Positions 39,011 to 43,714 of a DNA stretch of 43,714 bases are shown piece after piece. Every line of letters begins with the position of its first letter. Position 1 is the first letter of the stretch. Position numbers and translations under genes: made by a program. The notes under the pieces are model-generated. The model was given only the letters and a program-made list of their open reading frames with translations, searched no databases and was not told the DNA's origin. This stretch comes from Anaerolineae bacterium (GTDB lineage Bacteria > Chloroflexota > Anaerolineae > Promineifilales > Promineifilaceae): positions 1 to 43,714 of the forward strand of contig SLGK01000096.1 of the NCBI GenBank assembly GCA_007123775.1, read 5' to 3'.

Positions 39011-39157
39011 ATAGAAAGAGACCGGTGTTGGCCCTTATTCAGCAATCTGAATAATCCAGCTTCAGTTTCACTCGCTAAGCAAGGAACCCAGATCTGGCTG
39101 TTGCCCAGGGCCAATTGAGTCACACTTATTTATTGCATTCATTCACGGGAGGAGAAC

Positions 39158-40264
39158 ATGCAAAAGAACTTTCACTTCCATTGTGCTGCTGTTTTGGCCA
39201 GAGCGGCTGGTTTCAATCCGGCGGATGCTCTGACCATTGCCTATGCTTCACAGTACACGGATAATGCCACGGAAAGTGAGCCAATTCGTCTGGCAGGAGA
39301 TGTAAACTTCGATCCCGTGTGTACCTCATATGATAAGCTTGAAGATTTGGGGCGAGCTGTGTTGAGTTGGTCAGCACAGAAACGCGTATATATTCCATTC
39401 CACTTCATTCCGCCTGAACGGTTTAACCCGTCAAGCAGCGGTTCATTTTCTTTTGTTACCAGACAAGACTCGCCTTTTGCCAATTGGCTGTTAAGCGAGG
39501 CTGCCAGAGAGCCTTTGAAAAATCACAACTACCGTCTATGCCGAATCGGGATCGCCTTGCATACCTTTGCCGATACCTGGGCACATAGGGGTTTTTCAGG
39601 ACGGCTAAATCGGATCGAGAACGATATTGATTACATTAGGCTGTTCGATCCCAAGAGTGATCGCTCTAAGAAAATAGAATTGATTGAACAACTTTTGTTA
39701 AATGCTTTTCCAGAAATCGGCCATGCTGAAGCCGGCTACTTTCCTGATTTGTCGTATGTAAAATGGCAGTTTGCCTATAAACGACAGGCTGTAGCGCCCG
39801 TAGTGCGTGACAATCCTAAAGATTACTTGCAGGCGGCTCATAAAATTTACTTGTATCTCAGTAAAATCAAGAAGCAAAACCCGGTTGAACCGATTGCCTG
39901 GGAGACACTTGAATCTGATTTTCAACGACTGTTTGCTTATCGACCAACGGATTCACTGGGTTTGAAAAACCTGGTTACGCGTGCAGTCTACGATGCGTAT
40001 CACGCATTCCAGGAAGACAAGCGATGTGAGCTATGGCGCAAAGAGTATCAACATCTCTTCGATCCGCTCGTTTTTGCCTATGACAAAGAGCAGTGGCGCA
40101 AGCAGGCATTTGATGGAGATACCAATTGGGATAGTTACACGCCTCAAGATTGGGCACAGATACTGCCTGTGGCCACGAAAACTGGTTTTTGGGATTCGCT
40201 ATGGGTTCTTTTCCACCGGGCGGCGCTGCGTCATAGACATCTTGTGCTAGAGAATCTGCCCTGA
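39158..40264 (+). CDS. DUF6765 family protein (predicted metal-dependent hydrolase)
   Basis: A 368-residue protein with the DUF6765 opening MQKNFHFHCAAVLARAAGFNPADALTIAYASQYTDNATESEPIRL and a His/Asp-rich centre YRLCRIGIALHTFADTWAHRGFSGRLNRI. The series HFHC...D...ALHTFADTWAHRGFSG resembles zinc-dependent phospholipase C-type sites. The enzyme activity is unproven. It is the last gene of the island lacking ACGGCCGT. GGGAGGAG precedes the ATG. The 147-base gap before it shows nothing distinctive. Confidence 0.8.
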   Translation: MQKNFHFHCAAVLARAAGFNPADALTIAYASQYTDNATESEPIRLAGDVNFDPVCTSYDKLEDLGRAVLSWSAQKRVYIPFHFIPPERFNPSSSGSFSFVTRQDSPFANWLLSEAAREPLKNHNYRLCRIGIALHTFADTWAHRGFSGRLNRIENDIDYIRLFDPKSDRSKKIELIEQLLLNAFPEIGHAEAGYFPDLSYVKWQFAYKRQAVAPVVRDNPKDYLQAAHKIYLYLSKIKKQNPVEPIAWETLESDFQRLFAYRPTDSLGLKNLVTRAVYDAYHAFQEDKRCELWRKEYQHLFDPLVFAYDKEQWRKQAFDGDTNWDSYTPQDWAQILPVATKTGFWDSLWVLFHRAALRHRHLVLENLP

Positions 40265-40337
40265 AAAGTAGGCCGCAATGTATGGATGGAAAGCGCGGGG
40301 CAACGGCCGTTCAAATCCATTGGTTGAGGCAATATTG

Positions 40338-40568
40338 ATGGCACAATCAGGGTCGCAAATGTTCACGCTGCGGGTCTGGCAAGAGGAGGTGGGCCACGGC
40401 CGTTGCGAACTCCGCGGCGCCCTCACCCATGTCCTCACGGGCACAACCGCCTATCTCCGTGACTGGACGACGCTTGTTGGGCTAATTGAGCCGTTCTTGG
40501 CCCCGGCAGCCCCGGCGCCAATACTCTCTGAACTGGAGGAATCTTCCCATGACGACCTATGTTGCTGA
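40338..40568 (+). CDS. Small conserved protein (LRVWQEE family)
   Basis: A 76-residue relative of the protein at 22150: FTLRVWQEEVGHGRCELRGALTHVLTGTTAYLRDWTTLVGLIEPFL. The conserved order is LRVWQE, a short strand, HVxxGxxxYxRDWxxLxxFI. Function unknown. ATG at 40338 is chosen; an ORF start 60 bases upstream has no similarity. It overlaps the start of pepF by 20 bases. Confidence 0.65.
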   Translation: MAQSGSQMFTLRVWQEEVGHGRCELRGALTHVLTGTTAYLRDWTTLVGLIEPFLAPAAPAPILSELEESSHDDLCC

Positions 40569-42387
40569 CGACTACCAACAAAAAGCATGGCGCACCGACG
40601 AGCTGTTCCCCGATATTGAATCGCCGGAATTGAAAACGGCCGTAACCCAATTCCACCGCGACCTGGACGGCTTCGCCACCTGGCAGCCGAAACTCAGCCC
40701 CGAATTGAGCGTCGCCGATTTTTGCGCCATCCTGGACGCCTACGAGAACCTCACGCAGCAGATTCGCCGCCTGGACCGGTATGGCTGGCTGTGCTTCTTT
40801 AGCGACACCCAGGACCAAAAAGCGCAGAACTTCCAGGCGCAGGTCAGGCAGTTAGAAGCCGACTACCGCAATCGCACCTTGTTTTTTGAGCTTTGGTGGA
40901 AGAATCTGGCGGAGGCAACGGCCGTGTCCCTCCTCGAAGCCGCCCCCGACTACCGCTACTGGCTGGAAAGCCTGCGGCGGCTGCGGCCCCACACCCTGAC
41001 CGCAGCCGAAGAGCAAATCATCAACTTGAAGAACGTCAACGGCCGTTTCGCCTTTGATCAACTGTACGACACCATTGTCAACCGGCACACCTTCCGGCTG
41101 CGGCTTGACGGCCAAGAGCAAACCCTCACCCGCGAGGAGCTAACCACCCACTTCGCCTCGCCCGACCCCGACTTACGCGCCACTGCCTATCAGGAATTTC
41201 TGCGCGTATACGGCCGTGATGCCCCCATTCTGGGCCAGATTTATCAGGCCATCGCGCGCGATTGGCACAGCGAATACGTCGTTATCCGCCACTACGCCAG
41301 CCCCATTGCCGCCTACAACCTGAGAAGCGACATTCCCGACCCGGTTGTCGAGACCTTGTTAGGCGTCGTCCGGGCCAACGCGCCCCTGTTCCAGCGCTAC
41401 TTTCGGCTGAAAGCACGCCTGCTGGACCAGGACAAACTGCGCCGCTACGACATCTATGCGCCCATCGGGCAGAGCCGGCGAACCTACCCCTTTAACGAAG
41501 CCGTCTCCCTGGTACTGGGCAGCTTCCACGCCTTCGATCCCCGCCTGGCCCAACTGGCCCGCCGCGTTTTTGACACCGACCATTACGACAGCGAAGTGCG
41601 CCCCGGCAAGCTGATGGGAGGCTTCGCCATACCCGTCACGCCGGATTTAACCCCCTGGGTGCTGCAATCTTATCTGGGCCAACCGCCTGACCTGGCCATC
41701 ATGGCCCATGAATTGGGCCACGCGCTGCACTACATGCTGGCGGCGCAGCACAACAATTTAACCTGGCTGAGCTGTCTGCCCCTGATGGAAACGGCCTCTA
41801 CCTTTGCCGAAGCGCTGCTGATTGATCATCTCCTGGCACAAAACGCCGATCCCGATGTCCGGCACACACTGCTCTGCAAGCAATTGGATGACGCTTACAA
41901 AACCATTATGCGCCAGGGTTATTTTGCCCTGTTTGAACAGGCTGCCCACGACGCCATTCGGGATGGGGCCACAGTTGAGGCGCTCGCTGCTCTCTATTTG
42001 GCGAATCTGCGTGAACAGTTTGGCGATGCGGTTGAGGTGGCTGATGAATTCCGTCATGAATGGACGACTATCCCGCAGCTATTTGGGGTGCCGTTCTACG
42101 TTTATGCCTATGCGTTCGGCCAGCTTTTGGCCCTGGCCCTCTATGACCGGTATCAGCAGGAAGGGGAGCCTTTCAAAGCACATTACCTCGATTTGCTGGC
42201 GGCGGGTGGTTCGGCGGCGCCGGTTGCCCTCCTGACGCAATTGGGCGTTGATGTATACGACGCCGACTTCTGGCAGGGCGGGTTTGACGTGTTGGCCCGA
42301 TTAGTTGCTCAGGCAGAAGCAAGCCATCCCGGCTACGCCAGCTCGCGCCAGGTGAGATTAGAAGGCAACAGAATCGCTGCCGGGTAG
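40549..42387 (+). CDS. pepF: Oligoendopeptidase F (M3 family)
   Basis: A 612-residue zinc metallopeptidase of the M3B (PepF) type, cytosolic. The zinc-binding HELGH occurs near residue 388, within LAIMAHELGHALHY, and the third ligand is in LPLMETASTFAE. Typical M3 features are GSFHAFDPRLAQLARRVFD, GKLMGGFAIPV and the C-terminal FYVYAYAFGQLLALALYDRYQQEG. It degrades short peptides. GGAGG precedes the ATG at 40549; the open frame upstream has no family character. The pairing with the small LRVWQEE protein may be coincidental. Confidence 0.93.
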   Translation: MTTYVADDYQQKAWRTDELFPDIESPELKTAVTQFHRDLDGFATWQPKLSPELSVADFCAILDAYENLTQQIRRLDRYGWLCFFSDTQDQKAQNFQAQVRQLEADYRNRTLFFELWWKNLAEATAVSLLEAAPDYRYWLESLRRLRPHTLTAAEEQIINLKNVNGRFAFDQLYDTIVNRHTFRLRLDGQEQTLTREELTTHFASPDPDLRATAYQEFLRVYGRDAPILGQIYQAIARDWHSEYVVIRHYASPIAAYNLRSDIPDPVVETLLGVVRANAPLFQRYFRLKARLLDQDKLRRYDIYAPIGQSRRTYPFNEAVSLVLGSFHAFDPRLAQLARRVFDTDHYDSEVRPGKLMGGFAIPVTPDLTPWVLQSYLGQPPDLAIMAHELGHALHYMLAAQHNNLTWLSCLPLMETASTFAEALLIDHLLAQNADPDVRHTLLCKQLDDAYKTIMRQGYFALFEQAAHDAIRDGATVEALAALYLANLREQFGDAVEVADEFRHEWTTIPQLFGVPFYVYAYAFGQLLALALYDRYQQEGEPFKAHYLDLLAAGGSAAPVALLTQLGVDVYDADFWQGGFDVLARLVAQAEASHPGYASSRQVRLEGNRIAAG

Positions 42388-42656
42388 CAAAAAGGGTCAG
42401 CTGCGGCGTCGAATAAGCCTTTGAGCGACTGTCAGAAACGATTGTCCCCACGCGCTCATCCTCTGTAGTGGTTTGTGTAGTGCTAAACTGACGGCCGTGC
42501 CTCGCTGCCACCGTTTTTTGATCAAACGTTGCTCGATAGGGGCCTGGTAGCTATTATTGGTTTTGAAGCCGAAGTGTGGGCTGATTTTGCCGGTCAGTAG
42601 GGCACGCACGGTCGTAACCTGGTCATGCAGGTTAGGGAGCAAACGGCCGTGTCTGT
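42388..42656. other. Gap, no certain gene
   Basis: A minus-strand open frame (42397-42642, 81 codons, LPNLHDQVTTVRALLTGK...) is present, but I recognise no family. It could be a remnant of a mobile element or a chance ORF. ACGGCCGT occurs twice in this gap. Confidence 0.4.
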
Positions 42657-42679
42657 GTAGACAGTATTCTACTGTCTAC
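42657..42679. repeat. Hairpin before the surface-protein gene
   Basis: GTAGACAGTA-TTC-TACTGTCTAC, a perfect 10-bp stem with a 3-base loop, immediately before the ribosome binding site AAGGAGG (42686-42692). It could be an operator, or a terminator for upstream transcription. Confidence 0.65.
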
Positions 42680-42698
42680 GATTTTAAGGAGGTACGGA

Positions 42699-43599
42699 AT
42701 GATGACAACAGCACGCAAGCACATGGGATCGGTAGCCTTTGGGACAATAGCCTTACTCCTCTTTTTCATTACAGAAACGCTGGTTGTCCATCGCCGTACG
42801 CTGTCCGGCCGGCGGTGGCAGCTATACCACCCTGACCCCACGGACCGAAGTAACGAGCGTGCCTTTATCCGGCGCCATGCGTAATCTAATCACTGATCCC
42901 TCTACCGGATTTATCGGTATTAACCGCACAACCTCCCCCAACTATTGGTTGGATGTGAATGGCAGCATCCAAACGTCATCTCAACTGCGCGTAATCGATT
43001 CAAATGAAACGCTTAGAGCCCGTGTTGGACAAGGCTCTGTAGAAACTTTCGACAGTTCGGGAACTCGGCGAGCAATGATTGGACCAGGGGATGTAAATGT
43101 TTACGACAGTTCGGGATCTCGGCGAGCATTGATTGGAACGCCAGCTAGCGGTCCGGGCATTGTGCAGACATGGGGCCCAAATGGTCTTTCTAATGCCCGT
43201 TTGACATCTTTGGGTGGTTTTCCAAACAATGGCTTTGTAGCCGTCCAAGACAGTGCTGGTACCACCAGAGCAGGGATTCACGTAGATAGCTCCGGCAATG
43301 GGATAGTTTGGGGAGATACTAAGAATTTTCGGATGCCAAATCCCAACGATGCGGAAACGGAAATCTGGTACGCTTCCTTAGAAGGGCCGGAAGCAGCGGC
43401 CTATGTGCGGGGAACAGCTCAATTGGTAGATGGCCAAGCCACCATTACCTTTCCCGACCATTTTTTGGCTGTAGCCAGTGAAGCGGGAATGACCATTCAA
43501 CTGACCCCCCTGTCGGCCGACTCTCTGGGCCTGGCCGTGGTACAAAAGAGCCTGGCGGGCATCGTGGTTCAAGAATTGCACGGTGGCGCAGGCACTTAG
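42699..43599 (+). pseudogene. Surface protein with frameshifted signal peptide
   Basis: A perfect AAGGAGG and ATG at 42699 start a signal-like peptide MMTTARKHMGSVAFGTIALLLFFITETLVV, which then runs out of frame. From about 42786 the adjacent frame continues with IAVRCPAGGGSYTTLTPRTEVTSVPLSGAMRNLI and a tail-fibre-like body: WLDVNGSIQTSSQLRV, two near-identical repeats (DSSGTRRAMIGPGDVNVY, DSSGSRRALIG), and YASLEGPEAAAYVRGTAQLVDGQATITFPDHFLAVASEAGMTIQLTP. A one-base shift separates signal and body. The end after ELHGGAGT is shorter than in related proteins. Either a true loss of export or a sequence error. Confidence 0.65.
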
Positions 43600-43703
43600 G
43601 AGTCGTCTAAATATAACTTCCCGATTTTGGGATTGAGTATTGCCAAATTCAGTGAATGATTCTATTCTCATGGCTTTCATTATTAGCATGTGAGGATAGC
43701 GTT

Positions 43704-43714
43704 ATGAAAACAAA
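43704..43714 (+). CDS. Possible start of next gene (partial)
   Basis: ATGAAAACAAA at the window edge, preceded by GAGGA at suitable distance. Only three codons are visible, so identity and reality are uncertain. Confidence 0.3.

Overview
The window looks like a chromosome fragment of an uncultured Chloroflexota bacterium, probably Anaerolineae-like. The basis is large transcription factors with a SARP/BTAD domain fused to a STAND ATPase, secreted proteins ending in a short L-[YF]-L-P motif, a mid-to-high G+C content, and small families often seen in that phylum (DUF6765, YwiC-like, NnrS-like). Two genome-wide signatures stand out. The palindrome ACGGCCGT occurs about 74 times by hand count, where roughly one copy is expected by chance. 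Eight arrays of 7-bp tandem units also occur, mostly as mirrored inverted pairs that would fold into hairpins. Both recall repeat families of cyanobacteria (HIP1 and STRR).

Layout. 1-9.8 kb is a nitrogen-oxide respiration and NO-response region: the end of a nosY-like permease, nosL, a lipoprotein cytochrome c, a DUF1858-like protein, a cupin, a flavodoxin, a Crp/Fnr regulator, a MarR-type regulator with a Cys-rich tail and two identical operators, DUF2024, a protoglobin, a ferredoxin with a perfect FNR box, NnrS-like and YwiC-like membrane proteins, two small oxidase-subunit-I-like membrane proteins, and an unusual protoglobin fused to a MoaD/ThiS-like domain. 9.8-12.8 kb holds small secreted proteins. 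12.9-15.1 kb holds three toxin-antitoxin loci (two with broken toxins) and a MITE-like element. 15.2-24.1 kb is a leftward secreted-protein operon ending in a 2303-residue multi-domain protein.

24.5-29.2 kb contains a RelE-type pair, a 1055-residue SARP/STAND/TPR regulator, hicAB between direct repeats, and a VapC remnant. 29.3-33.6 kb is an ECF-transporter operon (PPC-domain protein, S component, EcfT, fused EcfA1A2, DsrE-like protein) behind a structured leader with an intrinsic terminator. 33.8-40.3 kb is the most promising undescribed unit. A SARP/STAND regulator is followed by two near-identical promoters with the architecture known for SARP targets: GAACGAT repeats 11 bp apart, 8 bp before a TATACT -10 box. 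These lead to a hydrolase-like protein, two trypco2-like proteins, an endonuclease/exonuclease/phosphatase-fold protein and a DUF6765 protein. The 3.7 kb after the second promoter has no ACGGCCGT, which fits recent acquisition. 40.3-43.7 kb holds a small protein, oligoendopeptidase F and a frameshifted surface protein.

All identifications come from reading motifs; no database search was run.
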